From NCBI RefSeq assembly GCF_963666665.1, contig NZ_OY762999.1:2051501-2115500 (forward strand): a stretch of 64,000 nt of DNA. The letters are read 5' to 3'. The position numbers and the translations under genes were made by a program. Every line of letters starts with the position of its first letter. Positions within the stretch are counted from its first letter, which is position 1. This DNA comes from Maridesulfovibrio sp. (GTDB lineage: Bacteria > Desulfobacterota > Desulfovibrionia > Desulfovibrionales > Desulfovibrionaceae). Below, piece after piece: positions 41,648 through 49,575 of the stretch. The notes under the pieces are model-generated. The model was not told where the DNA came from, ran no database searches, and saw nothing but the letters and a program-made list of their open reading frames with translations.

Positions 41648-42007
41648 TTAGAATTTCAGGCCACCCTCACGAGCGCCGTCTGCCAGGGCCTTAACCCTGC
41701 CGTGATAGATATAACCGCTGCGGTCGAAAACTACTGTTTCGATCTTCAGTTCCTTAGCCTTGGCAGCAATGTCCTTACCGACTTTAGCTGCGGTCTCGCA
41801 GGTGAGCTTAAGAGCTTCACCATCTTTAGCGAGCGCTTTGGAAGATGATGCGGTCACGGTTTTGCCAATCAGATCATCTACGAGCTGAGCGTAGATGTGC
41901 TTATTTGAACGGAATACAACAAGACGCGGACGAGCTGCAGTACCGCTGATTTTTTTGCGGATGCGAATCTTTTTACGCTGTCTTGCCTGTTCTTTAGTCA
42001 TTTTCAT
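41648..42007 (-). CDS. rplR: Ribosomal protein L18
   Basis: A 119-residue 5S rRNA-binding protein. It begins MKMTKEQARQRKKIRIRKKI and carries 'RPRLVVFRSNKHIYAQLVDD' and 'FDRSGYIYHGRVKALADGAR'. A second ATG two codons downstream is an equally possible start. Spaced 12 bases from rplF in the spc operon. Confidence 0.97.
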   Translation of the reverse strand: MKMTKEQARQRKKIRIRKKISGTAARPRLVVFRSNKHIYAQLVDDLIGKTVTASSSKALAKDGEALKLTCETAAKVGKDIAAKAKELKIETVVFDRSGYIYHGRVKALADGAREGGLKF

Positions 42008-42019
42008 GGCTATACCCTA

Positions 42020-42556
42020 CTATTTACCGGACTTACCGGCTTTACGTCTGATCTGTTCATCAATGTACTTGATGCCTTTGCCTTTGTAAGGCTCCGGCGG
42101 ACGTACACGACGAATCTGAGCGGCGACTTCGCCAACCAGCTGTTTGTCAACACCGCTCAGAGTGAGCTTGGTGGTTCCTTCAGCGGTTGCTTCGATACCG
42201 GCAGGCATTTCAAAGTTGACGGGGTGAGAAAAGCCGACGTTCAGAACGACGTTTTTACCCTGTACGTTAACTTTGTAACCAACACCTACAACTTCCAAGG
42301 TCTTGGAGAAACCTTTGGTTACTCCTTCGACGCAGTTGGCAAGCAGGGAACGGTGCAGGCCGTGCTGAGCACGTTCCTGACGGGAATCGCCAGACCTCTT
42401 CACCTCGACCTTGCCATCAGCAACTTCGTAGCTCACAGCAGGGTGTACCGGGGTGGTGGTGGTGCCTTTGGGGCCCTTAACGGAAACCACTTCAGCACCA
42501 ACAGTTACTTCCACTCCGGAAGGTATATCAATAGGTTTTTTTCCAATTCTGGACAT
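42020..42556 (-). CDS. rplF: Ribosomal protein L6
   Basis: A 178-residue 50S protein near the factor-binding site. 'MSRIGKKPIDIPSGVEV' opens the protein and the C-terminal 'RRVRPPEPYKGKGIKYIDEQ' is the L6 signature. Twelve bases separate it from rpsH. Confidence 0.98.
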   Translation of the reverse strand: MSRIGKKPIDIPSGVEVTVGAEVVSVKGPKGTTTTPVHPAVSYEVADGKVEVKRSGDSRQERAQHGLHRSLLANCVEGVTKGFSKTLEVVGVGYKVNVQGKNVVLNVGFSHPVNFEMPAGIEATAEGTTKLTLSGVDKQLVGEVAAQIRRVRPPEPYKGKGIKYIDEQIRRKAGKSGK

Positions 42557-42568
42557 AATAAAACCTCT

Positions 42569-42952
42569 CTACCAGATTTCGCACAAGAGTTCGCCGCCGA
42601 CGTTAAGCTCTTTCGCTTTAACGCCGTCAACTACGCCCTTTGAAGTGGAAAGTATGCAAATCCCAAGTCCGTTGAGGACTGAGGGAATATCTTCAACGCC
42701 TACAAACACGCGACGACCGGGTGTGCTGATTTTCTTCATGCCGCTAATCAGGGCTTTTCCATCAACATACTTCAGGGTGACGTTAATCTCATTTTCTTCA
42801 GCAGTGAAGTCAGAGATATAACCTTCATCCTTGAGAATCCCGGCGATAGCTGTTTTGATTTTGGACCCGGGAATGGACACGGTCTTATGGTAAGCACCGT
42901 GAGCATTACGAATGCGGGTCAGCATATCGGCGATAGGATCGACAACAGGCAT
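42569..42952 (-). CDS. rpsH: Ribosomal protein S8
   Basis: A 127-residue primary 16S rRNA-binding protein. It begins with 'PVVDPIADMLTRIRNA' and ends with 'STSKGVVDGVKAKELNVGGE' then LLCEIW. In E. coli S8 represses the spc operon; no such site was identified here. Fifteen bases after rpsN. Confidence 0.98.
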   Translation of the reverse strand: MPVVDPIADMLTRIRNAHGAYHKTVSIPGSKIKTAIAGILKDEGYISDFTAEENEINVTLKYVDGKALISGMKKISTPGRRVFVGVEDIPSVLNGLGICILSTSKGVVDGVKAKELNVGGELLCEIW

Positions 42953-42967
42953 TTTAAACTCCTTATA

Positions 42968-43153
42968 TTACCAGCTGGCTTTACGCACGCCGGGAAGTTC
43001 ACCCGCAAGGGCCTTTTCCCTGAAGCAGATACGGCAGATGCCGTATTTGCGCAGGAATGCACGAGGACGACCGCAGATGGGACATCTGTTATATTCGCGC
43101 ACTTTGAACTTAGGCTTACGTTTCGCCTTAACTTTTAAAGCTGTCCTGGCCAA
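42968..43153 (-). CDS. rpsN: Ribosomal protein S14, zinc-binding type
   Basis: A 61-residue type Z S14. The two CxxC pairs are visible in CPICGRPRAFLRKYGICRIC, so it is the zinc-containing short form rather than the 100-residue form of E. coli. 'ALKVKAKRKPKFKVREYNR' precedes the zinc site. Between rplE and rpsH. Confidence 0.98.
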   Translation of the reverse strand: MARTALKVKAKRKPKFKVREYNRCPICGRPRAFLRKYGICRICFREKALAGELPGVRKASW

Positions 43154-43165
43154 AACGATATCCTC

Positions 43166-43705
43166 CTATTTCTTGAAGGGCATACCAAGAAGCTCGAGGA
43201 GCATCTTGCCTTCTTTATCAGTTTTAGCGGAGGTGACGATAGTCACGTTCATCCCTTTAGTTACCTCGATCTGATCGAGCTGAATCTCAGGAAAGATAGT
43301 CAGTTCCTTGATTCCGAGGGTGAAGTTGCCGCGTCCATCGAAGCCTTTGTCAGGAATACCGCGAAAGTCGCGTACACGAGGAAGTGCAAAGCTAATGAGC
43401 TTGTCCAAGAAGTCCCACATGAGATCTCTGCGAAGAGTTACACGGGAACCTACAGGCATTCCTTCGCGCAGCTTAAAAGCTGCAATTGACTTTTTCGCTC
43501 TGGTGACTACTGCGCGCTGACCGGCAATAGCGGTCAGTTCTTCAACAGCACCGTCGATGAGCTTAGCGTTCTGGCTTGCTTCACCGAGTCCGATGTTAAG
43601 AGAGATTGCCTTGATACCGGGAATCTCCATCGAGCTCTTGTACCCGAACTCTTTATTAAGAGCCGGGGCGACCTTGTCCGTATATATTTTTTCGAGACGT
43701 GTCAT
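43166..43705 (-). CDS. rplE: Ribosomal protein L5
   Basis: A 179-residue 5S rRNA-binding protein of the central protuberance. 'MTRLEKIYTDKVAPALNKEF' starts it and 'RDFRGIPDKGFDGRGNFTLG' with IKELTIFPEI is the family signature. Nine bases after rplX. Confidence 0.98.
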   Translation of the reverse strand: MTRLEKIYTDKVAPALNKEFGYKSSMEIPGIKAISLNIGLGEASQNAKLIDGAVEELTAIAGQRAVVTRAKKSIAAFKLREGMPVGSRVTLRRDLMWDFLDKLISFALPRVRDFRGIPDKGFDGRGNFTLGIKELTIFPEIQLDQIEVTKGMNVTIVTSAKTDKEGKMLLELLGMPFKK

Positions 43706-43714
43706 CGCAAAACC

Positions 43715-44032
43715 CTAGTCGATGATTTCGTTACATTTTTTACAAAAACGGATGTTCTTTCCGTCTTCGGTCTCACGTACACCAACGCGGGTTGCTTTTG
43801 TGCAAGCGGGGCACACAACCTGAATGTTGGAGATGTGAACAGGGGCTTCTTTCTCAACGATTCCGCCGGGCTGGTTAGCATAAGGGTTCGGCTTGGTGTG
43901 CCTGGAAACCATATTAACCTGCTCTACAAGGACAGTGTCCTTCTTGCGGTTGATCTTGAGGACCTTACCGATCTTCCCCTTATCCTTGCCGGCGATGACC
44001 ATAACTTTGTCATCAACATGTATCTTGTTCAT
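43715..44032 (-). CDS. rplX: Ribosomal protein L24 with C-terminal zinc ribbon
   Basis: A 105-residue assembly-initiating 50S protein. The KOW motif is in 'DDKVMVIAGKDKGKIGKVLK'; 'GGIVEKEAPVHISNIQVV' follows. The C-terminus carries CPAC ... CKKC, a zinc-ribbon-like pair also known from many deltaproteobacterial and thermophile L24 proteins, absent in E. coli. Between rplN and rplE. Confidence 0.97.
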   Translation of the reverse strand: MNKIHVDDKVMVIAGKDKGKIGKVLKINRKKDTVLVEQVNMVSRHTKPNPYANQPGGIVEKEAPVHISNIQVVCPACTKATRVGVRETEDGKNIRFCKKCNEIID

Positions 44033-44057
44033 GCCGTTTACCTTCTTGTGATAAGGA

Positions 44058-44426
44058 TTACAGAACCTCAGGTGCCAGAGAAACGATCTTCATGAAGCCT
44101 GCGCCTCTGAGTTCTCTAGCTACGGGACCGAAAATACGAGTCCCTACCGGGTCCATGGAGTTGTTCAGAAGAACGGCAGAGTTATTGTCGAACTTGATGT
44201 AAGAACCGTCAGGACGACCAATTTCTTTCTTGGTACGAACAACGACAGCTTTCATCACAGCGCCCTTCTTCACTTTGGAATGGGGCATCGCTTCCTTAAC
44301 GGAAACCACAATAATGTCTCCGACACTGGCGTAGCGTCTCTTGGAACCACCAAGTACCTTGATGCAAGATACTTTTTTGGCACCAGAGTTATCTGCTACG
44401 TCAAGTTTAGATTCTACCTGAATCAT
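44058..44426 (-). CDS. rplN: Ribosomal protein L14
   Basis: A 122-residue 50S protein at the subunit interface. 'MIQVESKLDVADNSGAKKVS' and 'RIFGPVARELRGAGFMKIVS' are diagnostic. It begins 11 bases after rpsQ. Confidence 0.98.
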   Translation of the reverse strand: MIQVESKLDVADNSGAKKVSCIKVLGGSKRRYASVGDIIVVSVKEAMPHSKVKKGAVMKAVVVRTKKEIGRPDGSYIKFDNNSAVLLNNSMDPVGTRIFGPVARELRGAGFMKIVSLAPEVL

Positions 44427-44437
44427 AGCTAATACCC

Positions 44438-44704
44438 CTAAACTGCTTTTTCCAGAATTTTATCGAGATGCCACCTTTTGCGCCGGCTAAGGGGGCGGAA
44501 TTCAACAATCTGTACCTTATCGCCGATACCGCACTCGTTGGACGGATCATGTGCCATGAATTTGGTGTGGCGACGGATGTATTTTTTATACAGGGAATGC
44601 TTAACGAGGGTCTCGCAACGCACAACAATAGTCTTGTCAGCTTTGTCAGAGACAACCACGCCGGTCAGCACGCGCCTGTTTCCTTTCAGATTAAGATCTG
44701 CCAT
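44438..44704 (-). CDS. rpsQ: Ribosomal protein S17
   Basis: An 88-residue 16S rRNA-binding protein with 'GVVVSDKADKTIVVRCETLV' and 'DKVQIVEFRPLSRRKRWHLD'. Three bases separate it from rpmC. Confidence 0.98.
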   Translation of the reverse strand: MADLNLKGNRRVLTGVVVSDKADKTIVVRCETLVKHSLYKKYIRRHTKFMAHDPSNECGIGDKVQIVEFRPLSRRKRWHLDKILEKAV

Positions 44705-44707
44705 GGC

Positions 44708-44902
44708 TTATGCTCCCAGTTCCTTTTCGCGCTGCACGGTGAGGATCTTTGCGATGTCTTTTTTAACATCGGACAGTCTCTGGGTGTTTTCCAGCTGAGC
44801 AGTAGCATGCTGGAAACGAAGGTTGAAAAGCTCCTGACGAGCTTCAGCAAGCTTCTCACTCAGAGCAGCGTTATCGAGTTCACGAAGTTCTTTGGCTTTC
44901 AT
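44708..44902 (-). CDS. rpmC: Ribosomal protein L29
   Basis: A 64-residue helical 50S protein near the exit tunnel: 'MKAKELRELDNAALSEKLAE' then 'ARQELFNLRFQHATAQLENT' and a KKDIAKILTV end. One base after rplP. Confidence 0.98.
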   Translation of the reverse strand: MKAKELRELDNAALSEKLAEARQELFNLRFQHATAQLENTQRLSDVKKDIAKILTVQREKELGA

Positions 44903-44903
44903 T

Positions 44904-45317
44904 TTACAATCCCTCCTTAACTACGATGGTAGTTTTAACAGGAAGCTTGTGTGATGCACGGACCAGAGCTTCTCTGGCCAGTTCAATGTCAACGCCCTTC
45001 ACTTCGTACAGGATGCGACCGGGCTTAACCGGAGCAACCCAACCGACCGGGGAACCTTTACCTTTACCCTGTCTGACTTCAGCAGGCTTAGCAGTGATGG
45101 GCATGTCGGGGAAAACCCTGATCCATACCTGACCGCCACGCTTGATGTGACGCATGATAGCGACACGAGCTGCTTCAATCTGGTTGTTGCTCAATTTTCC
45201 GTGTTCCAGAGTCTTGATTGCGATATCGCCGAATGCGATAGTGGAACCGCGCTGAGCTTTACCTTTCAGGCGACCTTTCTGACGCTTACGGAATTTAACT
45301 TTCTTAGGTGATAGCAT
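44904..45317 (-). CDS. rplP: Ribosomal protein L16
   Basis: A 137-residue 50S protein close to the A site. 'MLSPKKVKFRKRQKGRLKGK' and 'IRVFPDMPITAKPAEVRQGK' followed by GKGSPVGWVAPV are signatures. Its ATG overlaps the rpsC stop codon by one base (TAATG). Confidence 0.98.
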   Translation of the reverse strand: MLSPKKVKFRKRQKGRLKGKAQRGSTIAFGDIAIKTLEHGKLSNNQIEAARVAIMRHIKRGGQVWIRVFPDMPITAKPAEVRQGKGKGSPVGWVAPVKPGRILYEVKGVDIELAREALVRASHKLPVKTTIVVKEGL

Positions 45318-45958
45318 TACTGTTCCACCTCGTGGTCGAGAATTTCACCTTTGAAGATCCAGACCTTGATGCCGATAACACCGTAAGTGGTGTTAGCACG
45401 TGCTACACCGTAGTCGATATCAGCTCTGAGAGTCTGAAGGGGCACACGGCCATCGCGGTACCATTCAGTACGTGCGATTTCAGCACCGGCAAGACGACCG
45501 GCACAAGCCACTTTGATACCCTCTGCGCCGAACTTGCGAGCAAGGCCCACAATGCGCTTCATAGCGCGGCGGAAAGCCACACGGCGCTCAAGCTGCTGAG
45601 CAATGTTCTCAGCAACGAGCTGCGCGTCGGTTTCGGGACGGCGGATTTCGCTAACTTCAAGAGCGAATTCTTTATTGAATTTTCTACGAAGATCTTCACG
45701 AAGTTTTTCGATCTCAACACCTTTACGGCCGATAATGATACCGGGACGTGCAGTGTGGATGATCAGACGGATTTTGCCGCCTGCACGCTCGATCTCAATT
45801 TTGGAGACGCCTGCGTGGAAGATCTTCTCTTTTACATATTTACGAATGCTGTCGTCTTCGTAGACGAAAGCGGGATAGTCCTTACTGGAGAACCATCTGG
45901 AAAGCCAGTTCTTGGTGTATCCAAGTCTGAAACCGTATGGATGTACTTTCTGACCCAT
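45317..45958 (-). CDS. rpsC: Ribosomal protein S3
   Basis: A 213-residue 30S protein at the mRNA entry site. 'MGQKVHPYGFRLGYTKNWLS' starts it; the KH domain shows 'IIIGRKGVEIEKLREDLRRK', and 'GRLAGAEIARTEWYRDGRVP' with 'LQTLRADIDYG' follow. Nine bases after rplV. Confidence 0.98.
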   Translation of the reverse strand: MGQKVHPYGFRLGYTKNWLSRWFSSKDYPAFVYEDDSIRKYVKEKIFHAGVSKIEIERAGGKIRLIIHTARPGIIIGRKGVEIEKLREDLRRKFNKEFALEVSEIRRPETDAQLVAENIAQQLERRVAFRRAMKRIVGLARKFGAEGIKVACAGRLAGAEIARTEWYRDGRVPLQTLRADIDYGVARANTTYGVIGIKVWIFKGEILDHEVEQ

Positions 45959-45967
45959 GACACTACC

Positions 45968-46300
45968 CTACATTTCTTTTACTACGACGGTTATATGGCT
46001 GGTGCGCTTGCGAATGCGATACGCACGACCCATAGCCCTGGGCTGAATTCTCTTCCAGGTAGGACCTTCGTCAACTTTGACGATGTCTACGCAGAGAGAG
46101 TCAACATCCACTCCGGGAATCTGCTCGGCGTTAGCCACTGCAGAGTAAAGCACTTTACTGAGCATTTCAGCACCCTTTTTGGGGGTGAACTTCAGGATGT
46201 TGAGGGCTTCCTCAACCGGCTTTCCCTTGATGTTTTCCGCTACCAAGCGCACTTTCCTAGGAGAAATGCGCATATATTTTGCAATAGCTCTTGCTTCCAT
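45968..46300 (-). CDS. rplV: Ribosomal protein L22
   Basis: A 110-residue protein lining the exit tunnel: 'YMRISPRKVRLVAENIKGKP' and, near the end, 'RAMGRAYRIRKRTSHITVVV'. Thirteen bases after rpsS. Confidence 0.98.
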   Translation of the reverse strand: MEARAIAKYMRISPRKVRLVAENIKGKPVEEALNILKFTPKKGAEMLSKVLYSAVANAEQIPGVDVDSLCVDIVKVDEGPTWKRIQPRAMGRAYRIRKRTSHITVVVKEM

Positions 46301-46313
46301 TGCTCAACACCTT

Positions 46314-46595
46314 CTAGCGTTTGGCCTTGCTTTTCTTATCTGCAGCATGACCGTAGTAGGTACGGGTGGGGGAAAATTCGCCCAGCTTGTGTCCTACCAT
46401 GTTTTCGGTCACGAATACAGGAATAAACTTACGGCCATTATGTACTGCGAAGGTCAAACCTACCATTTCAGGAATGATAGTGGAGCGACGGGACCAGGTC
46501 TGGATAACCTTGCGGTCACCTGATTCCTGAGCTTTTACGACCTTTTTAAGCAGATGATCGTCAATAAACGGGCCTTTTTTCAGTGATCTTGGCAT
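46314..46595 (-). CDS. rpsS: Ribosomal protein S19
   Basis: A 93-residue 30S head protein. 'MPRSLKKGPFIDDHLLKKVV' and 'VTENMVGHKLGEFSPTRTYY' then GHAADKK are typical. Nine bases after rplB. Confidence 0.98.
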   Translation of the reverse strand: MPRSLKKGPFIDDHLLKKVVKAQESGDRKVIQTWSRRSTIIPEMVGLTFAVHNGRKFIPVFVTENMVGHKLGEFSPTRTYYGHAADKKSKAKR

Positions 46596-46604
46596 TACAG
46601 TCTC

Positions 46605-47435
46605 CTACCTCTGCCCGCGGCGTTTAACGATGAGCTTGGAAGAAGGTTTCTTCTTACTGCGGGTCTTGTATCCCTTAGCAGGCATACCCCAAGGAGAAAC
46701 GGGGTGTCTACCACCGGAACTACGACCTTCACCACCACCAAGGGGGTGATCGATCGGGTTCATGGCAACACCACGAACTTTAGGTCTGCGACCAAGCCAG
46801 CGATTACGACCGGCTTTACCGAGGGTAATATTTTCGTGGTGGATGTTACCAACCTGACCTACGGTTGCGCAGCAAGTAGCGAGCACCTTGCGGACTTCAC
46901 CGGAAGGCATGCGCAGAAGAGCATATTTGCCTTCTTTCGCAATGAGCTGTGCGTAGGTACCGGCAGCGCGGCAGAACTGGCCACCTTTGCCGGGATACAA
47001 TTCGATATTGTGCACGATAGTACCAACAGGAATATTCTTCAGAAGGAGAGCGTTACCGGGTTTGATGTCGGCTTTCTCACCAGCGAGAATCTTGTCACCC
47101 TTGTTCAGTCCAACAGGACAAAGGATGTAGCGCTTTTCACCGTCTGCATAGTTAAGCAGAGCGATACGTGCGGATCTGTTGGGATCATATTCGATTGAAG
47201 CAACAGTTGCGGGTACTTCTACTTTGTTACGTTTGAAGTCGATGATACGGTAAAGACGTTTAACGCCACCGCCACGACGACGGGAAGTAACCCGGCCGTT
47301 ATTGTTTCTACCGGCCTTCTTGGTCAGACCCTTGGTAAGGGACTTTTCCGGAGTAGACTTGGTAATCTCCTCAAAGGTGGAGATAGTCTGGAACCGGCGA
47401 CCGGCAGAGGTCGGCTTCAGTTTACGAGTAGCCAT
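46605..47435 (-). CDS. rplB: Ribosomal protein L2
   Basis: A 276-residue protein required for subunit joining and peptidyl transfer. 'GRRFQTISTFEEITKSTPEK', 'RNNNGRVTSRRRGGGVKRLY' and the C-terminal 'GVAMNPIDHPLGGGEGRSSG' with GRHPVSPWG (the essential His) confirm it. Three bases after rplW. Confidence 0.98.
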   Translation of the reverse strand: MATRKLKPTSAGRRFQTISTFEEITKSTPEKSLTKGLTKKAGRNNNGRVTSRRRGGGVKRLYRIIDFKRNKVEVPATVASIEYDPNRSARIALLNYADGEKRYILCPVGLNKGDKILAGEKADIKPGNALLLKNIPVGTIVHNIELYPGKGGQFCRAAGTYAQLIAKEGKYALLRMPSGEVRKVLATCCATVGQVGNIHHENITLGKAGRNRWLGRRPKVRGVAMNPIDHPLGGGEGRSSGGRHPVSPWGMPAKGYKTRSKKKPSSKLIVKRRGQR

Positions 47436-47438
47436 CTC

Positions 47439-47729
47439 TTAAACTCCTTCGAAGAATTCGATTTTTTCGCCTTCAGAAAGCTTAACGTAAGCTTTCTTGT
47501 AGCCGGACAATTTACCGACAACACGGCCGAACTTTCTGCGAAGACCGGGTCTTTTACGTACGATACGTACGGAATCAACCTTGACGTCAAAAGCGGATTC
47601 AACAGCTTTTTTGACTTCAGTCTTGTTGGCAGAAGGCAGCACGTAGAAGGCAACCTGATTGGCTGCTTCCTTAATGTCAGTAGCCTTTTCCGATATTACC
47701 GGTTTGATAAGAATCTGAGTATAGTCCAT
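47439..47729 (-). CDS. rplW: Ribosomal protein L23
   Basis: A 96-residue protein at the tunnel exit, docking site for trigger factor and SRP. 'YTQILIKPVISEKATDIKEA' and 'KKAVESAFDVKVDSVRIVRK' are the conserved blocks. Two bases after rplD. Confidence 0.98.
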   Translation of the reverse strand: MDYTQILIKPVISEKATDIKEAANQVAFYVLPSANKTEVKKAVESAFDVKVDSVRIVRKRPGLRRKFGRVVGKLSGYKKAYVKLSEGEKIEFFEGV

Positions 47730-47731
47730 GA

Positions 47732-48352
47732 CTATTTTAACCTCTCCTGCAGATCCTGTGCTGCGTTCTCAAGCATTACCAGCTGACGAGCTTTCAGAAT
47801 GTCATAAACATTCAGCTGATCGGCAGTGATAACCTTAATGCCGGGGATGTTCCTCGCAGAAAGGAGGAGTTTGTTATCTGCGTCCTTAACAACGACCAAG
47901 GCTTTTTCGAGACCGAGAGCTTCAGCTACTTCTACGAAGAGCTTAGTCTTGATTTCGGGCAGGTCGATGTTCTTCACAACCATCATCTTTTCTTCGCTGA
48001 ATCTGGAAGTGAGAGCCATCCTAAGAGCAAGACGGCGGACCTTTTTATTAACCTTGAAGGAATAGTCGCGGGGCTGGGGACCGAAGGTCACTCCACCGCC
48101 ACGCCACAGGGGTGAACGTGTGGAGCCTGAGCGAGCACGACCGGTGCCTTTCTGGCGCCAAGGCTTAGCACCACCGCCGCGTTTCATACCACGAGTCTTA
48201 GTGGCATGAGTACCCTGGCGTTTGGCTGCAAGCTGGGAACGTACTACGAGATGCAGGATTTCAGGCTTGACCGGAACTTCGAAAACTTCCGGAGCAAGAT
48301 CCATGCTCCCGACTTCCTTTTTAGTTTGATCATATATAGTAATGGTAGCCAT
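47732..48352 (-). CDS. rplD: Ribosomal protein L4
   Basis: A 206-residue protein with an extended loop lining the exit tunnel: 'GTHATKTRGMKRGGGAKPWR' then 'QKGTGRARSGSTRSPLWRGG'. In E. coli L4 also represses the S10 operon by binding its leader; whether that applies to the 180-base leader here is open. Twelve bases after rplC. Confidence 0.98.
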   Translation of the reverse strand: MATITIYDQTKKEVGSMDLAPEVFEVPVKPEILHLVVRSQLAAKRQGTHATKTRGMKRGGGAKPWRQKGTGRARSGSTRSPLWRGGGVTFGPQPRDYSFKVNKKVRRLALRMALTSRFSEEKMMVVKNIDLPEIKTKLFVEVAEALGLEKALVVVKDADNKLLLSARNIPGIKVITADQLNVYDILKARQLVMLENAAQDLQERLK

Positions 48353-48364
48353 TTTTTAATTCCT

Positions 48365-48997
48365 CTAGCTGGTCTTGCGGATCATAACGAGACCGTTCTT
48401 AGGACCGGGAACCTGTCCCTTAACCACGAGAACGTTTTCGTCTGCACGAACGTCTACGATTTCAATGTTGGAAACAGTAACGCGCTCGTTACCCATCTGA
48501 CCGGGCATTTTTTTGCCTTTGAATACTTTGCCAGGGAAAGTAGCGTGGCCGATGGAACCAGGAGAACGGTGTACCTTTTCAGCACCGTGGGATGCACGGG
48601 AACCAGCAAAGTTCCAGCGCTTCATTACACCCTGAAAACCTTTACCCTTGGAGGTGCCGGTAACTTTTACCTTTTCACCTGCGGCAAAGATGTCCACGGA
48701 GATTTCCTGGCCCAGTTCGTAGTCAGCTACAGACTCAAGGGGAAACTCACGAAGGTGACGGAAGTAGCCTTTACCGGCTTTTTCCTGATGACCTTTCGCG
48801 GGCTTATTAACCTTGCGCTCAGGAAGAGCGTCGTAGCCGATCTGGATGGCGTTGTAGCCTTCCTTCTCTTCAGTCTTAACCTGCATAACAGGACAAGGAC
48901 CTACTTCGAGAACAGTGACGGGCACAACAGAACCATCGTCAGCGAAGACGCGGGTCATGCCCAGTTTTTTACCGAGTAAACCGATAGTTTTTGCCAT
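48365..48997 (-). CDS. rplC: Ribosomal protein L3
   Basis: A 210-residue early-assembly protein. It begins 'KTIGLLGKKLGMTRVFADDG', and 'GTSKGKGFQGVMKRWNFAGS' followed by RASHGAEKVHRSPGSIG is the L3 signature. Fourteen bases after rpsJ. Confidence 0.98.
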   Translation of the reverse strand: MAKTIGLLGKKLGMTRVFADDGSVVPVTVLEVGPCPVMQVKTEEKEGYNAIQIGYDALPERKVNKPAKGHQEKAGKGYFRHLREFPLESVADYELGQEISVDIFAAGEKVKVTGTSKGKGFQGVMKRWNFAGSRASHGAEKVHRSPGSIGHATFPGKVFKGKKMPGQMGNERVTVSNIEIVDVRADENVLVVKGQVPGPKNGLVMIRKTS

Positions 48998-49011
48998 GTT
49001 GAAGCCCTCCC

Positions 49012-49329
49012 TTACAGCTTGATTTCGACGTCAACACCAGCGGGCAGGCTGAGCTTGCCGAGTGCGTCAACGGTCTGCTGGGTGGGTTCAAGAATGTCAA
49101 GCAGACGCTTGTGGATTCTCATCTCAAACTGCTCACGAGACTTTTTGTCTACGTGCACAGAACGCTGAATGGTAGTACGGCTGATCTGTGTGGGCAGCGG
49201 GATGGGTCCTGCGATAGCAGCACCAGTATTGCGGGCAGTATCCACAATCTCGGTAACTGCTTTATCAAGGATACGATAGTCGTATGCCTTGAGCTTGATC
49301 CTAATACGATCACTAGTCATAGAAACCAT
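49012..49329 (-). CDS. rpsJ: Ribosomal protein S10 (NusE)
   Basis: A 105-residue 30S protein that also acts as NusE in antitermination. 'IRIKLKAYDYRILDKAVTEI' and 'GPIPLPTQISRTTIQRSVHV' are signatures. The ATG at 49329 has AGGAG eight bases upstream. First gene of the S10/spc operon that runs to map, with its own promoter at 49518-49547. Confidence 0.98.
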   Translation of the reverse strand: MVSMTSDRIRIKLKAYDYRILDKAVTEIVDTARNTGAAIAGPIPLPTQISRTTIQRSVHVDKKSREQFEMRIHKRLLDILEPTQQTVDALGKLSLPAGVDVEIKL

Positions 49330-49511
49330 GTTAATTTCTCCTAAATGAATTCAGAGACGGCCTTTTACTTGCAACGGTAAGAAGGATCGTGAGGTGAGTC
49401 CTTCCTGGCCTGGTATGGTCGTCCAGTCAGCATGCCGGACCTTATACCCTATCTCTGTGGTTTCACGGGGCGGTTCCCGTAAAAAATAAGAACCTCCCGA
49501 ACTCTACGGGT
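49330..49511 (-). other. Leader of the S10 operon
   Basis: About 180 transcribed bases without an open frame between the inferred start of transcription and rpsJ. Short self-complementary pieces are present (for example ACGGG/CCCGT at 49465-49480), so a structured leader is likely; no specific L4 site could be recognised. Confidence 0.4.
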
Positions 49512-49520
49512 CCGGGAGGT
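49484..49520 (-). terminator. Terminator of the rpsL-rpsG-fusA operon
   Basis: ACCTCCCG and CGGGAGGT (plus strand 49492-49499 and 49513-49520), 13-base loop; on the minus strand it ends in TTCTTATTTTTT. It lies 56 bases after the fusA stop. Confidence 0.88.
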
Positions 49521-49547
49521 ATAGTGCTTTTTCAGCGATGCTGTCAA
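49518..49547 (-). promoter_or_regulatory. Promoter of the S10/spc operon
   Basis: On the minus strand, TTGACA (49547-49542), 18-base spacer, TATACC (49523-49518). The start of transcription would fall near 49511, inside the loop of the fusA terminator, so the new transcript lacks the first arm of that hairpin. Confidence 0.7.
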
Positions 49548-49575
49548 GCGAAAATCAGGTAAAATTAAAATTAAA

